NCBI RefSeq assembly: GCF_002967075.1
Contig: NZ_PUGE01000001.1
Location: forward strand, 62,001-126,000
Source: Corynebacterium sp. J010B-136
Lineage (GTDB): Bacteria; Actinomycetota; Actinomycetes; Mycobacteriales; Mycobacteriaceae
Direction of reading: 5' to 3'
Length of the DNA stretch: 64,000 nucleotides
The stretch's first letter is position 1; the number at the start of each line of letters is the position of its first letter. Shown piece by piece: positions 36,143 to 46,068 of this stretch. The notes below the pieces were generated by a model. That model was given only the letters and a program-made list of their open reading frames with translations. It did not search any database and was not told where the DNA came from. A program made the position numbers and the translations under genes.

Positions 36143-38266
36143 GTGACATACCGCCAACTATTGGAAGAGCTCGCAGCCAACCACGGGGTGACCACAGGTT
36201 TCCATTCCCAAGGTGGTTCGTGGATCGATATTTCTGATGCCACGCTGGAATATACTCTCCGTGCCCTTGACGTTCCCCTCTCCGCCGACCCTACTGAACA
36301 AGAACTCACTGACCGTTTGTACCTGGACTACCTGGCGCGCTCTTCCCGGCCTTTGCCCCCGGCTGTAGTGGCGCCTGCGGGTGCTGAAAAGTCTTTTCTC
36401 GTCCATGTCCATGCCGGTGCTTCCGCCGATGTGCACATTGAGCTGGAAGCCGGCGGCAGGCGCGAGGTCTACCAAGACCCCAATGACCAACCTGCTGTGG
36501 AAGTCGATGGGATTTCCTGGGGTGCGGCAACTTTTCACATCCCCGGTGATTTGCCGCTGGGTTACCACGAGTTGGTGCTGCGATCTGATGGCTTTGACCA
36601 CCCGGTCACGTGCGCGCTGATTATCTACCCACCGCGGCTGACCACTGCGGATAAGTACGTGGAGTCTCCTGCCTATGGTGTGATGGCGCAGCTGTATTCG
36701 GTGCGCTCGGAACAGTCCTGGGGCATGGGTGATTTTGGAGATTTGGCGCAGTTGGCGGAAATCGCGGCGCAGGAAGCGGGAGCGGAATTCTTGCTCATCA
36801 ACCCGCTGCACGCGGCCGAGCCGGAGCCACCGGTGGAAGACTCCCCGTATCTTCCCACCACCCGCCGGTTTATCAATCCCATATATTTACGCGTTGAAGA
36901 CATTCCGGAGCTTTCGCTTCTCGATGCCTCCCTGCAAGACGATGTCGCGGAACTCGCCGCCGAGTTTCGCGAACGCAACCACAGCGCTGACCCGATTGAG
37001 CGCAATGCCATCTTTGAGGCCAAGCTGGCGGTATTACGTGAGTTATTCGCGCTGGAACATACCCCGGAGCGCACCGCCGAATTTTTGGAATTTACCCGCA
37101 GGGAGGGCAAGGGCCTGGCACAGTTTGCGCTGTGGTGCGCGCAAAAAGAAGCGGTCTCCGGTAGGCACGCTATCGATGACGAGGAAGAGCAAGACTACGC
37201 GATTGCCTTTTACTCGTGGCTGCAGTTTTTATGCGATGAGCAATTCCGCGAAGCCCAGCAGCGTGCGCTGGCAGCGGGGATGAAGATTGGCATTGTCACG
37301 GACTTGGCCGTGGGCGTGCACCCGGGTGGCGCGGATGCGGAAGTCTTGGCGGAGTTTTTGGCCCCGCAGGCTTCCGTGGGCGCACCGCCCGATGATTACA
37401 ACCAGCAGGGTCAGGATTGGTCGCAGCCGCCGTGGCACCCGGTGCGCCTGGCGGAGTCCGGCTATAGGCCGTGGCGGGACATGCTCGAAGCGGTGCTGCG
37501 CAATGCGGGCGGTGTGCGCGTGGACCATATCTTGGGCCTTTTCCGCTTGTTCTGGATTCCGCGTATGTCCCCGCCGACGACGGGAACCTATGTTGCCTAT
37601 GACTTTGAAGCCATGCTGGGAGTGCTCGCACTGGAGGCTGAGCGCACCGGCGCCGTCGTTATCGGCGAAGACCTGGGCACCATGGAACCGTGGATTCAAG
37701 ACACCCTGCGCGATAAAGGCTTTTTGGGTACGTCCATCGTGTGGTTTGAACGCGATGAGCAGGGTGCTCCCCTGCCGCAAGCTCGATACCGACCGTTGGC
37801 TCTTGCCTCGGTAGGTACTCACGATCTTCCGCCGACCCTGGCTTATCTCGGCGGCGAGCACATCACCCTGCGCGAGCACCTAGGGCTGTTTACCCGCCCT
37901 GTGGAAGAAGAAATTGCCGAGGATCTCGACTTCCAGGCGCAGGTGCTGCACTTGATGTCTGACAGTGGGCTTTTGCCCGAGCGCGATTTCGCACATCTGT
38001 CCCGGCAGGAACGCGGCAATCCAACCCAGCTTATGGGCGCGCTACACGCTTTTATCGCGGGCACTCCCGCGGCATTAACTTGCACCAATTTGGTAGATAT
38101 GGTCGGTGATATTCGCGCGCAAAACCAGCCGGGCACCACTAATGATCTGTATCCGAACTGGTGCATTCCGCTGTGCGATAGCTCAGGTCAGCCGGTTTTA
38201 ATTGAGCAGCTGGCGGACAATCCGCTATTTCGCACTATTGCCGCGACCAGCAAACGCACGGTTTAG
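36143..38266 (+). CDS. malQ: 4-alpha-glucanotransferase (amylomaltase)
   Basis: Transfers alpha-1,4-glucan segments between maltodextrins in maltose and glycogen metabolism. The 707-residue GH77 protein carries an actinobacterial N-terminal extension (about 150 residues, beta-rich) before the barrel. Conserved elements are SPYLPTTRRFINPIYL, the nucleophile region IVTDLAVGVHPGGAD, the acid/base IGEDLGTMEPW, and ASVGTHDLPPTLAYLGG. It starts with GTG, is divergent from fadD15 and convergent with the small gene at 38270. Confidence 0.95.
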   Translation: MTYRQLLEELAANHGVTTGFHSQGGSWIDISDATLEYTLRALDVPLSADPTEQELTDRLYLDYLARSSRPLPPAVVAPAGAEKSFLVHVHAGASADVHIELEAGGRREVYQDPNDQPAVEVDGISWGAATFHIPGDLPLGYHELVLRSDGFDHPVTCALIIYPPRLTTADKYVESPAYGVMAQLYSVRSEQSWGMGDFGDLAQLAEIAAQEAGAEFLLINPLHAAEPEPPVEDSPYLPTTRRFINPIYLRVEDIPELSLLDASLQDDVAELAAEFRERNHSADPIERNAIFEAKLAVLRELFALEHTPERTAEFLEFTRREGKGLAQFALWCAQKEAVSGRHAIDDEEEQDYAIAFYSWLQFLCDEQFREAQQRALAAGMKIGIVTDLAVGVHPGGADAEVLAEFLAPQASVGAPPDDYNQQGQDWSQPPWHPVRLAESGYRPWRDMLEAVLRNAGGVRVDHILGLFRLFWIPRMSPPTTGTYVAYDFEAMLGVLALEAERTGAVVIGEDLGTMEPWIQDTLRDKGFLGTSIVWFERDEQGAPLPQARYRPLALASVGTHDLPPTLAYLGGEHITLREHLGLFTRPVEEEIAEDLDFQAQVLHLMSDSGLLPERDFAHLSRQERGNPTQLMGALHAFIAGTPAALTCTNLVDMVGDIRAQNQPGTTNDLYPNWCIPLCDSSGQPVLIEQLADNPLFRTIAATSKRTV

Positions 38267-38269
38267 CAG

Positions 38270-38602
38270 CTAGAAGAAAAGGCCCCACAGCGCGGCGAGG
38301 ATCACCAGCACGAACATTGCGCGCAAGGTGATATTGACCCAACTCCTCGGCAGCGCGCGTTTGCGCTTGACTACCGGAACCGGCGGCGCTGGTTCCGGTA
38401 CTGCGGCTTCGTCTTTGACGTCCTCTTCGCGCTCTGCCCGCTCCGGATCCCACAGGCCTTCGCGTGGGTCGTAGCTGGGGTCGAGGTTAAACGGCAAAAT
38501 ATCATCAAAGCCCACGCGTTCTTTGCTTACGCGTTCTTTATCCTTGCGATCGGAGTTATCGGAGGATTGCGGATTAGATTCAGGGCTTGACACGGTGCCC
38601 AT
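38270..38602 (-). CDS. Unknown C-tail-anchored membrane protein
   Basis: A 110-residue protein with a charged, disordered-looking N-terminal part (SSPESNPQSSDNSDRKDKERVSK), a Pro/Glu-rich linker (AVPEPAPPVPVVKRKR) and one C-terminal helix (LRAMFVLVILAALWGLFF). A conserved-looking patch FDDILPFNLDPSYDPREGLWDPE lies in between (about residues 32-54). No family is recognised. It ends 4 bases after the malQ stop. Confidence 0.65.
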   Translation of the reverse strand: MGTVSSPESNPQSSDNSDRKDKERVSKERVGFDDILPFNLDPSYDPREGLWDPERAEREEDVKDEAAVPEPAPPVPVVKRKRALPRSWVNITLRAMFVLVILAALWGLFF

Positions 38603-38615
38603 CTTAGCCCGTGGC

Positions 38616-38801
38616 CTATGAATCCGACGAAATCACTTTGCCAATAGCACCACTAATGAGGTCAATAACCCCCATGAGCACCCAGGCCAGCACGATGAGC
38701 GCTGGTACGCCCACCAAGATGATGGTGCCCATTTGCTGCCAGACCGGCGCTGTGACGAAAGGCTCCGTGAGCCCGTCGCTTAATTCTCTAAACCACTCCA
38801 T
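38616..38801 (-). CDS. Small membrane protein of unknown function
   Basis: A 61-residue protein with one long hydrophobic segment (MGTIILVGVPALIVLAWVLMGVIDLI) and an amphipathic N-terminal helix. It lies 13 bases upstream of the preceding small membrane-protein gene on the same strand, so the two are probably expressed and may act together. Confidence 0.6.
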   Translation of the reverse strand: MEWFRELSDGLTEPFVTAPVWQQMGTIILVGVPALIVLAWVLMGVIDLISGAIGKVISSDS

Positions 38802-38855
38802 TATCCAGAGATTCTAGCTGATGAGTTTGAGGCGAAACCGCTAAACTGGTGTGTC

Positions 38856-40211
38856 ATGTCTACTGTGTCTACCGTGCTCGTGAAAGCACCTGCGGGAATC
38901 TATCAAGGTCTTTCCCACGATGGTGTAAATTTCTTCCATTCCATTGATTTTTTGGATTTACCTACGCGCTTCGCGCCAGCACAGCCAGCAGAGTTCGTGC
39001 CAGAGCAGCTTTTCGATGCCACCGTTGAGCGCCCCCATGAAATCGCACTGAGCATTTCTACGCCGGACGATGCTAAACCAGGGTCGGATCATCCAGTAGT
39101 TGTCTATATCCACGGTGGACGCTTTGAATCCGGCACCCATGAAGACCCGCGCGCGGAAGGTACGGCGAATGCGCGCCACGGGGTGGTCCAGGTGCAGTTG
39201 GGTTACCGCGTGGGCTTTGAAGGTTTTGTGCAATTTCCAGGCGATGAACCACATGCTTACCGCGGCATCGATGATTGCCAAGTGGGACTTGAGTGGGTGC
39301 AGAAAAACATTGAAGCCTTCGGTGGCGACCCAACCAATGTCACCATCATTGGCCAATCCGCCGGTGCTACCACCGCGTTGTGGTTGATGCGCAAAGACCA
39401 CTATCGTGGCGGATTTCGCCGGGTCATCGCGATTTCCCCGTGCTACCCACGGCACTCCTTCGCGCAGCGCAAAGGCACCTTGCGTGCTTTCTTTGGCAAG
39501 CCCATTACCCGCCGGTCTTTTGAAAAAGCTTCGCCAAAGCGCTTAAAGCGTACCTTTAAACTGTTTCGCACGCGCTATATTTTGGACATGGCGCTTGGCC
39601 CCGCACCTTTTCAGCCGGAAGAATTAGCCGATGTGCCCGTCCTTTTGGCGTCTACGCGCGATGAGTTCTACCACGATATCGGCGGCAAATGGGCCGATAA
39701 TTTGAAAGACAGCTTCTTCAAACGCTGGATAATAAAGAAGACCTCCATCTTGATGGGCTTACGCAAAGAATCCTATGACCTGTGGAAATTTGCCGCCGAT
39801 AAGATTGATCCGACCCGCACCATGGGCCGCAGCATCGGTGATACGCAGATTCGCCGCTGGGTCGCCTGGGCAGGTGACGCCGCACCGGGTGATACCTGGA
39901 TGCTGGAATTTACCAAAACCACCAAGCCCGCGCTGCACTGTGATGAGCTGCGTTATCTCTTCGGCGTGCACACCGTCGATGTCCGCGATGAGAAAAAGGC
40001 CGAGACCGCCCGCATTCTCAATAACTGGGTGCAATCTTTCATCCACACCGGCAAACCCGAAGGCCTACCGCAATATCGCGCGCAATCCGAGGAAGACCGC
40101 CGCACGGTGATGGTGTACAACTTAGAGACCGGCGAGCAGACAATAGAAAAGGGCACGCTGGATTATCTATATCCGGCGTACCCAATGAACCTAGAAGAGA
40201 TGGGCTTTTAA
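38856..40211 (+). CDS. Type B carboxylesterase
   Basis: A 451-residue alpha/beta hydrolase of the carboxylesterase type B family. The oxyanion loop YIHGGRF is at about 84-90, the nucleophile is Ser168 in GQSAG (more often GESAG in the family), and the substrate side includes YRGIDDCQVGLEWVQKNI. There is no signal peptide, so it is cytoplasmic. The substrate is unknown; it hydrolyses carboxylic esters. It overlaps the convergent idi gene by 4 bases. Confidence 0.88.
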   Translation: MSTVSTVLVKAPAGIYQGLSHDGVNFFHSIDFLDLPTRFAPAQPAEFVPEQLFDATVERPHEIALSISTPDDAKPGSDHPVVVYIHGGRFESGTHEDPRAEGTANARHGVVQVQLGYRVGFEGFVQFPGDEPHAYRGIDDCQVGLEWVQKNIEAFGGDPTNVTIIGQSAGATTALWLMRKDHYRGGFRRVIAISPCYPRHSFAQRKGTLRAFFGKPITRRSFEKASPKRLKRTFKLFRTRYILDMALGPAPFQPEELADVPVLLASTRDEFYHDIGGKWADNLKDSFFKRWIIKKTSILMGLRKESYDLWKFAADKIDPTRTMGRSIGDTQIRRWVAWAGDAAPGDTWMLEFTKTTKPALHCDELRYLFGVHTVDVRDEKKAETARILNNWVQSFIHTGKPEGLPQYRAQSEEDRRTVMVYNLETGEQTIEKGTLDYLYPAYPMNLEEMGF

Positions 40212-40783
40212 AGGACTGCATGAAGAGCTGCTCGCAGCTTTTCATGCGCGAGCTCTTCTACCATCCACGGGGAAAATACCCCGGGGGTCGCGTCAATTGC
40301 TGCGATGACCTTGTCAATATCAACCCATTGGAAAGAATCCACTTCTTCTGGGTTGGGTTCAAAGCTCGCGTCTGCGGCAAGAGTCGTAATAAAGACCGGG
40401 CAGATCTCATTTTCTACAATGCCTGAGGAATCTACCGCGCGGTAAGCAAAGTCCGGCAGCACTTCTTCCGGCGCTGAGAGATCTGCAGGATCAATGCCCA
40501 ATTCCACGCGCGCGCGGCGATACACTGCCTCGGCATTGCTCTCCTCTGGCGCTGGATGGCCGCAGAAGGAATTCGTCCACACACCCGGCCAAGTCTGCTT
40601 CGTCAAAGCCCGGCGCGTGAGCAGCAGCTTCCCGTCGCGTACCAACCACGCGGAGAAGGCAAAGTGCAACGGCGTATCCGCAGTGTGCACGACGACCTTA
40701 TTTTCGGTGCCTGCGGGCTTACCGTTCTCATCCGCCAAGATGACAACTTCATCAGTTGCCTGCGGGTTTAGATTATTGTGCAT
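40208..40783 (-). CDS. idi: Isopentenyl-diphosphate delta-isomerase, type 1
   Basis: Interconverts IPP and DMAPP for isoprenoid synthesis. I start at the ATG at 40783 (MHNNLNPQATDE), whose A overlaps the stop of the upstream lipoprotein gene (TAATG), giving 191 residues. Family motifs are TNSFCGHP with the catalytic Cys and ENEICPVF with the catalytic Glu. The Nudix-like helix is EESNAEAVYRRARVELGI. Length is typical. Confidence 0.94.
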   Translation of the reverse strand: MHNNLNPQATDEVVILADENGKPAGTENKVVVHTADTPLHFAFSAWLVRDGKLLLTRRALTKQTWPGVWTNSFCGHPAPEESNAEAVYRRARVELGIDPADLSAPEEVLPDFAYRAVDSSGIVENEICPVFITTLAADASFEPNPEEVDSFQWVDIDKVIAAIDATPGVFSPWMVEELAHEKLRAALHAVL

Positions 40784-41340
40784 TAAAGAGTCAGTGATCC
40801 TTCCCAAACAACATTGCCGATTTTCAAACGCGCATTCCACAAATTCCCGGGCGCAACATCAAAGCGGTACTGCAAATTCGTTGTGGCACCGGCACCTAGT
40901 GGCCTGTCCAAACCAGGCGCAACCACGTTGGTGTTCACCTCTGGGTCATAGGGCAAAAGATCCACGCCCGACCAGCCACCGTTGCCGTCGGCGACTTCCA
41001 ATACGGGGTCGGAGATGGCATCGGCAGGCAATGGCAAATCGGTGTCATTGCGCACCTTGATGGTGACTACGGAGCCAGAAATATTATCCTGATACGCGCC
41101 TTGATTCCACCAGGTCACGCCATAGCCTTCATCCTTGACTGGCTCGGTGATATCACCGGTGATGAGTTGCTCTTCGGTTTCTTCAGGCTGATACGACGGC
41201 ACCTCAGAGGTGCTGACCACGAGGTCTTCATCAGAGCCCAATCCGCTTGGTTCAGGGTTGAAAAAAGAGCAGCCTGCAAGGGCTACGCCAGCAATACTTA
41301 CGCTGGCGATGGCAGATACAATGGCGCGGGATGATGGCAC
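40783..41340 (-). CDS. Putative lipoprotein
   Basis: A 185-residue protein read from the GTG at 41340, which opens a compact signal peptide ending in the lipobox VALAGC (Cys about 23). An upstream ATG at 41388 would add a non-signal-like segment. The mature part has an acidic linker and then an immunoglobulin-like beta domain (SGSVVTIKVRNDTDLPLPADAI, GAGATTNLQYRFDV). It resembles surface proteins with a DUF4352-like fold, but I cannot name it. Coupled to idi. Confidence 0.72.
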   Translation of the reverse strand: MPSSRAIVSAIASVSIAGVALAGCSFFNPEPSGLGSDEDLVVSTSEVPSYQPEETEEQLITGDITEPVKDEGYGVTWWNQGAYQDNISGSVVTIKVRNDTDLPLPADAISDPVLEVADGNGGWSGVDLLPYDPEVNTNVVAPGLDRPLGAGATTNLQYRFDVAPGNLWNARLKIGNVVWEGSLTL

Positions 41341-41493
41341 TTGAGGATCTTTTCCCTTCTGGCATGACACAAACTTCTCAAACTGCACTTTAGTCTACCC
41401 ACTCACAAAACAGGGCATCGATTGCGCAAAAGTGGCATACTTTCCGGTCTGAACATCCCCATAACTTAAATAAAATCTCTGGAGCATTAGTTC

Positions 41494-43398
41494 GTGAATT
41501 CTCTGGCCAAAATTATTAAAAATGCCCAAGCATTATGGCCCTTTTACCTTGGCGTTATCATAACTTCGGCTATCGGCGCCGCACTAGCGCTCGCCTCGCC
41601 TTTCATCGTCCGTGAAGCAACCGACACCATCGTGCGCGCTTTAAACGGCGACGAAGTTATTCGCACCGCACTTATCACGGTCTTAGGTCTCGCCGTTATC
41701 TTGTTAGTCGCGGACGCACTGGGCGGCGTCGTCAATAATATCGGCGGCTATATCGGCGATGTGATGATTTCTCGGCTGCGCCAGATTCTCTCCACCCGCT
41801 ATTACGCCAAGCTGCTGAGTCTGCCGCAGGGCTATTACGACAACCAGGTCACAGGCACGATTATTGCGCGACTGGATCGCTCAATCATGTTCATCACCCA
41901 GTTCCTGCAGTCTTTTTCCAATAACTTCTTTACGATGATCATTCAGGTCATCGCAATTTTGGCGATCACTGCCTTTTATTACTGGCCGCTGGCAATTTTG
42001 CTGGCCATTCTTTTCCCCATCTACATGTGGCTGACCGCGCTAACGTCCAAGCGCTGGTTGAAGTTTGAGAAGGTCAAAAACGAGCACATCGATATCGCCA
42101 ATGGCCGCTTTGCTGAAGTTGTCGGCCAGATGAAAGTAGCAAAGTCTTTCGTCGCCGAAATCCGCGAGCTCGATGTCTTTTCCAAGCACTACCGCGGCTA
42201 TGTCTCCACCACGCGTCCGCAGTCACGCTGGTGGCACACCATGGATACTTTCCGCAGCCTGGCGATGGCCGTGGTCTTCTTTGGTATCTACGCCGTCATT
42301 TTCTGGCGCACGCTGGAAGGCCATTTCTCCATTGGTGACATGGTCATGCTTATCCAGATGGTCACCATGGCCAAGCAGCCAGTTTTCATGATGAGCTGGA
42401 TGGTGGATTCGGCCCAGCGCGCCATTGGCGGTTCGCGGGAGTACTTCCAGGTCATGGAGCAGGAAGTAGAACCCACGGTGGATAAGACACTTATCGATGC
42501 CACCCGCGCCATCCACGAACCCGAACTCGACATCACCCAGGTGCAGCCACTCGCGGTACCTGCTGATCCAGCAGAACCGATTTTCACCTTCGATGATGTC
42601 ACCTTCGCGTATGAGGAAGACAAGCCAGTTATCCAAGGCGTGAGCTTTAGCGCCCGCAAGGGTGAGAAGGTAGCACTGGTTGGTGAGTCCGGCGGCGGTA
42701 AATCTACCCTGGTCAATTTGCTGCTTGGCCTTTACCAGCCCACCAAAGGCAACCTGGAAGTGCTCGGCCACGACGTCGACGATCTCACCACCGCGCGCCT
42801 GCGCGCCTCGGTCGGTGTGGTCTTTCAGGAAGCTTTCCTCTTCTCCGGCACGATTAGTGAAAATATTGCCTACGGCAAACCTGATGCCAGCGAAGAAGAA
42901 ATCATCGAGGTGGCCAAGCGCGCCAATGCCCATGAATTCATCCAGGCTTTCCCTGATGGCTACAACACCATCATCGGTGAGCGCGGCTTGCGCCTTTCTG
43001 GCGGCCAGAAGCAGCGCGTTGCGGTTGCCCGCGCCATGTTGAAAGACGCTCCCATCCTGGTCTTAGATGAGGCGACCTCAGCGCTTGATACCAAGTCCGA
43101 GCGCGCCGTGCAGGCAGGTTTGGAAGAGCTGATGAAAGACCGCACCACGTTGATCATCGCGCATCGCTTGTCGACGATCGCCAACGTCGACACCATCATC
43201 ACCTTGGACAAGGGAGTCGTGGATGAGATGGGTTCGCCAGCTGAGCTATCGACCACCGGTGGTATCTATGCACAGTTGCTGAAACTGACCTCTTCGACAT
43301 CGGCTGCAGATCGCGCACGCTTGAAGAAGTACGGGTTTTCTCACGAGTCTGAATCTGCGGATGAATCCATAGACGAAGATGAGGTTGTAGAGGACTAG
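41494..43398 (+). CDS. ABC transporter, fused permease and ATPase
   Basis: A 634-residue half-transporter: six transmembrane helices in residues 1-310 (first helix ALWPFYLGVIITSAIGAALALA), then a nucleotide-binding domain from about 360. The domain has Walker A GESGGGKSTL, Q-loop VFQEAFLFSGT, signature LRLSGGQKQRVAVARA, Walker B ILVLDEATSALD and switch AHRLSTI. It belongs to the multidrug/lipid exporter type and acts as a homodimer. The C-terminus is an acidic tail. The start is a GTG with TGGAG upstream; the aecD gene follows by 10 bp. Confidence 0.9.
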   Translation: MNSLAKIIKNAQALWPFYLGVIITSAIGAALALASPFIVREATDTIVRALNGDEVIRTALITVLGLAVILLVADALGGVVNNIGGYIGDVMISRLRQILSTRYYAKLLSLPQGYYDNQVTGTIIARLDRSIMFITQFLQSFSNNFFTMIIQVIAILAITAFYYWPLAILLAILFPIYMWLTALTSKRWLKFEKVKNEHIDIANGRFAEVVGQMKVAKSFVAEIRELDVFSKHYRGYVSTTRPQSRWWHTMDTFRSLAMAVVFFGIYAVIFWRTLEGHFSIGDMVMLIQMVTMAKQPVFMMSWMVDSAQRAIGGSREYFQVMEQEVEPTVDKTLIDATRAIHEPELDITQVQPLAVPADPAEPIFTFDDVTFAYEEDKPVIQGVSFSARKGEKVALVGESGGGKSTLVNLLLGLYQPTKGNLEVLGHDVDDLTTARLRASVGVVFQEAFLFSGTISENIAYGKPDASEEEIIEVAKRANAHEFIQAFPDGYNTIIGERGLRLSGGQKQRVAVARAMLKDAPILVLDEATSALDTKSERAVQAGLEELMKDRTTLIIAHRLSTIANVDTIITLDKGVVDEMGSPAELSTTGGIYAQLLKLTSSTSAADRARLKKYGFSHESESADESIDEDEVVED

Positions 43399-43408
43399 GG
43401 TAGAAAAC

Positions 43409-44590
43409 ATGAACTTTCCTACTCAAGATGAATTACGCGCCCGTTTTACCCGTAAGTGGACTCAGTTTGAGCCCGATGTCCTGCCACTTTTTATTGCCGA
43501 AAGCGATTTTCCTACCGCGCCGGTTATCAAAGAGGTGCTGCTCGATTACACCGAGCGCGAATGCTTTGGCTACAGCCCAGCACCGGGCACTGTAGATCTC
43601 GGCGGAGCGGTCTCTGAGTTCCACGCCAAGCGCTACGGCTGGCGTCCAGACCCGAAGAAGGTTTTCTGGATCGGCGATGTCGTGCGTGGTCTGCTGCTGG
43701 GAATCCAGTATTTCACCCGCCCGGACTCCCCCGTCGTGGTTCCACTGCCTGCTTACCCACCTTTTTTGGAATTGCCAGAAACTGCCGGGCGCAAGCGCAT
43801 CGATGTCGGTGTTAGCCCTGCCAACGGTGATTTGAAAGAAGGCGAAAAGCCTCGCCTCGACCTGGAATCGATTGAGCGGGCTTTTGCCGACGGCGCCGGC
43901 TCCATCTTGCTGGTGAATCCTTATAACCCACTGGGCTACGTCTTCGACGAAGAACACCTCCATGAACTGGTGGAGTTGGCCGATAAATACGACGCGCGCA
44001 TCTTATCTGATGAGATCCATGCGCCGCTGGTTCTCGACGGCCAACACATCTCGGTTGCTGGTCTCTCCGATGCTGCAGCACGGGTAACGATGACCATTAC
44101 TGCAACGTCGAAGGCCTGGAATTTCGCAGGACTTAAGTGCGCGCAGATCATCTTCTCCAATGATGAAGACGTGAAGACCTGGAAATCTCTACCGCACGTT
44201 GCTATCGACGGCGTGGGCACCTTAGGCATCATCGCTGCTGAAGCTGCCTACCGCGATGGAATTCCGCACCTCGAAGAAGAGATTGAATATCTTCGCACCA
44301 CCCGCGACTGGCTGGTCGAAGAGTTGCCAAAGCGCATCCCCGGGCTGATTACTTCTAAGCCGGATTCGACCTATCTGTTGTGGTTGGACTTCCGCAATAC
44401 CGCGATTGGCGATAAAGAACATCCCGCCGCTTGGCTGATCCAGCACGCGCGCGTGGCCTTTAACGAAGGCGTAACTTTTGGCGAGGGCGGCGCGCACCAA
44501 GCACGCATGAACTTCGCAACTTCGCCGGAGATTTTAGAGGAAGCCATCGACCGTATCGCCACTGCTATTGCCAAGGTGTCCGACAGCTAA
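43409..44590 (+). CDS. aecD: C-S beta-lyase (cystathionine beta-lyase, AecD/MalY-PatB type)
   Basis: PLP enzyme that cleaves C-S bonds of cystathionine and related amino acids, in methionine synthesis. The 393-residue fold-type I aminotransferase-like sequence has the PLP Lys235 in TATSKAWNFAG and the Asp201-Glu202 pair in ILSDEIHAPL. It also has VNPYNPLGYVF and the C-terminal RMNFATSPEIL. Location before brnQ matches the corynebacterial aecD-brnQ pair. Confidence 0.93.
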   Translation: MNFPTQDELRARFTRKWTQFEPDVLPLFIAESDFPTAPVIKEVLLDYTERECFGYSPAPGTVDLGGAVSEFHAKRYGWRPDPKKVFWIGDVVRGLLLGIQYFTRPDSPVVVPLPAYPPFLELPETAGRKRIDVGVSPANGDLKEGEKPRLDLESIERAFADGAGSILLVNPYNPLGYVFDEEHLHELVELADKYDARILSDEIHAPLVLDGQHISVAGLSDAAARVTMTITATSKAWNFAGLKCAQIIFSNDEDVKTWKSLPHVAIDGVGTLGIIAAEAAYRDGIPHLEEEIEYLRTTRDWLVEELPKRIPGLITSKPDSTYLLWLDFRNTAIGDKEHPAAWLIQHARVAFNEGVTFGEGGAHQARMNFATSPEILEEAIDRIATAIAKVSDS

Positions 44591-44703
44591 GTTATTGCGA
44601 TCTCATGGTGCGGAATGTAATATCCCACGCACTAAGTAAGTGCGGATTTTTCGCGCTTAATCGACCATTTTGCACACCCACAATTCCAAAGGACGGCACT
44701 TTA

Positions 44704-46068
44704 ATGTCTGACACCGTCGCGTCTGCACCTGCGAAGTCAAAGGTTCCTTCGCCGCTGCTTACCATCGTCATCGCGTCGTTAACGCTGTTTTCGATGTTCT
44801 TTGGTGCCGGCAACCTCATCTTCCCACCGATGGTGGGCGTTAGTTCCGGTACCAACTTCTGGCCAGCAATCATCGGCTTCCTCATCGCCGGTGTGCTCCT
44901 TCCTGTAGCTGCAATTGTCGCCGTAGCAATTTCGGGCTACAGCGTCCGCGACCTCGCAGCCCGTGGCGGTGTGTTCTTTGGCATCATCTTCTCCGTGATG
45001 GCATACCTGTCCATCGGCGCTTTCTACGCACTGCCACGTACCGGTGCTGTCGCCATGGAAACCGCGATCACCCCGCTGGTCGGCTGGGAAGGCACCGCCG
45101 CTAATGGCATCTTCAATTTCATTTTCTTCGCCATCGCGTTGGCTTTGTCGTGGCAGAAGAACTCCGTCATTGACGTACTGGGCCGCTTCTTGACCCCAGC
45201 GCTGGTCATCTTGCTGGTTGCTTTGATCACCCTGGCAATCTTCAATTACGAGCGCCTGCCCGGCACCCCAACCGAGGACTACTCCTCTACCCCTATGGTC
45301 ACCGGCCTTTTCGAGGGATATAACACCATGGACGCCATCGCGGGTCTTGCCTTCGGCATCGTGATCATTGGATCGCTTCGCGCCAAGGGTTTTGGCAGCG
45401 GCGGCACGTTGGTTCGCTCCACCGTTTTGACCGGTGTCATCGCTGGCGTTTTGCTCGCAGGCATCTACCTGGGCCTGGGCTACATGGCGCAGACCGTTCC
45501 AAATGGTCAGTCCTATGAATCTGGCGCAGCTTTGCTTGCCGATTCCGCGAACCTGACCATGGGTACTCCAGGTCAAACCATCTTCTCGCTGATTGTTATC
45601 CTCGCGTGCCTGACCACCGCGGTCGGCCTGATTTCTGCAACCTCAGCATTTTTCAACACTCTGGTTCCTAAGCTCAGCTACCACGTGTGGGCAATCATCT
45701 TCACTGTGCTGTCCATCGCCATTGCTTTCCGTGGGCTCGAAGCTGTTATGGCCGTTGCGGTTCCATTCATCGTCTTCTTGTACCCACCAGCAATCACCTT
45801 GATCGTGCTGACTTTGGTGCAGCCACTGGTACGCAAGGTCGTTGGTTTCTACTGGACTTACCGCCTGGCGCTGTGGACCTCAGTCATCTGGTCGGCACTG
45901 ACAACCATCGCCGCACAGGGCTGGGGAACAAATATCTTGGAACCGGTGTTGAACCTATCGCCGGGTCAGGATTTGGACTTAGGCTGGATTACGCCTACTT
46001 TCATTGTCATTATCATTGGTGTCGTTATTGATATCGCCACCAAGAATGCACGACGTGAGGCCGCCTAG
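44704..46068 (+). CDS. brnQ: Branched-chain amino acid carrier BrnQ
   Basis: Na+-coupled uptake of isoleucine, leucine and valine. I start at the ATG at 44704 (MSDTVASAPAKSK), which follows AAAGGACGG, not at the earlier frame extension. The 454-residue product has about 12 helices and the LIVCS-family opening LTLFSMFFGAGNLIFPPMVG. It follows aecD as in relatives. Three tandem stem-loops follow, the first including its stop codon. Confidence 0.94.
   Translation: MSDTVASAPAKSKVPSPLLTIVIASLTLFSMFFGAGNLIFPPMVGVSSGTNFWPAIIGFLIAGVLLPVAAIVAVAISGYSVRDLAARGGVFFGIIFSVMAYLSIGAFYALPRTGAVAMETAITPLVGWEGTAANGIFNFIFFAIALALSWQKNSVIDVLGRFLTPALVILLVALITLAIFNYERLPGTPTEDYSSTPMVTGLFEGYNTMDAIAGLAFGIVIIGSLRAKGFGSGGTLVRSTVLTGVIAGVLLAGIYLGLGYMAQTVPNGQSYESGAALLADSANLTMGTPGQTIFSLIVILACLTTAVGLISATSAFFNTLVPKLSYHVWAIIFTVLSIAIAFRGLEAVMAVAVPFIVFLYPPAITLIVLTLVQPLVRKVVGFYWTYRLALWTSVIWSALTTIAAQGWGTNILEPVLNLSPGQDLDLGWITPTFIVIIIGVVIDIATKNARREAA

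Noticed and set aside
44779..45576. 265-codon antisense frame inside brnQ
   Set aside because: It lies wholly opposite a conserved carrier and its residues are typical of antisense translation.
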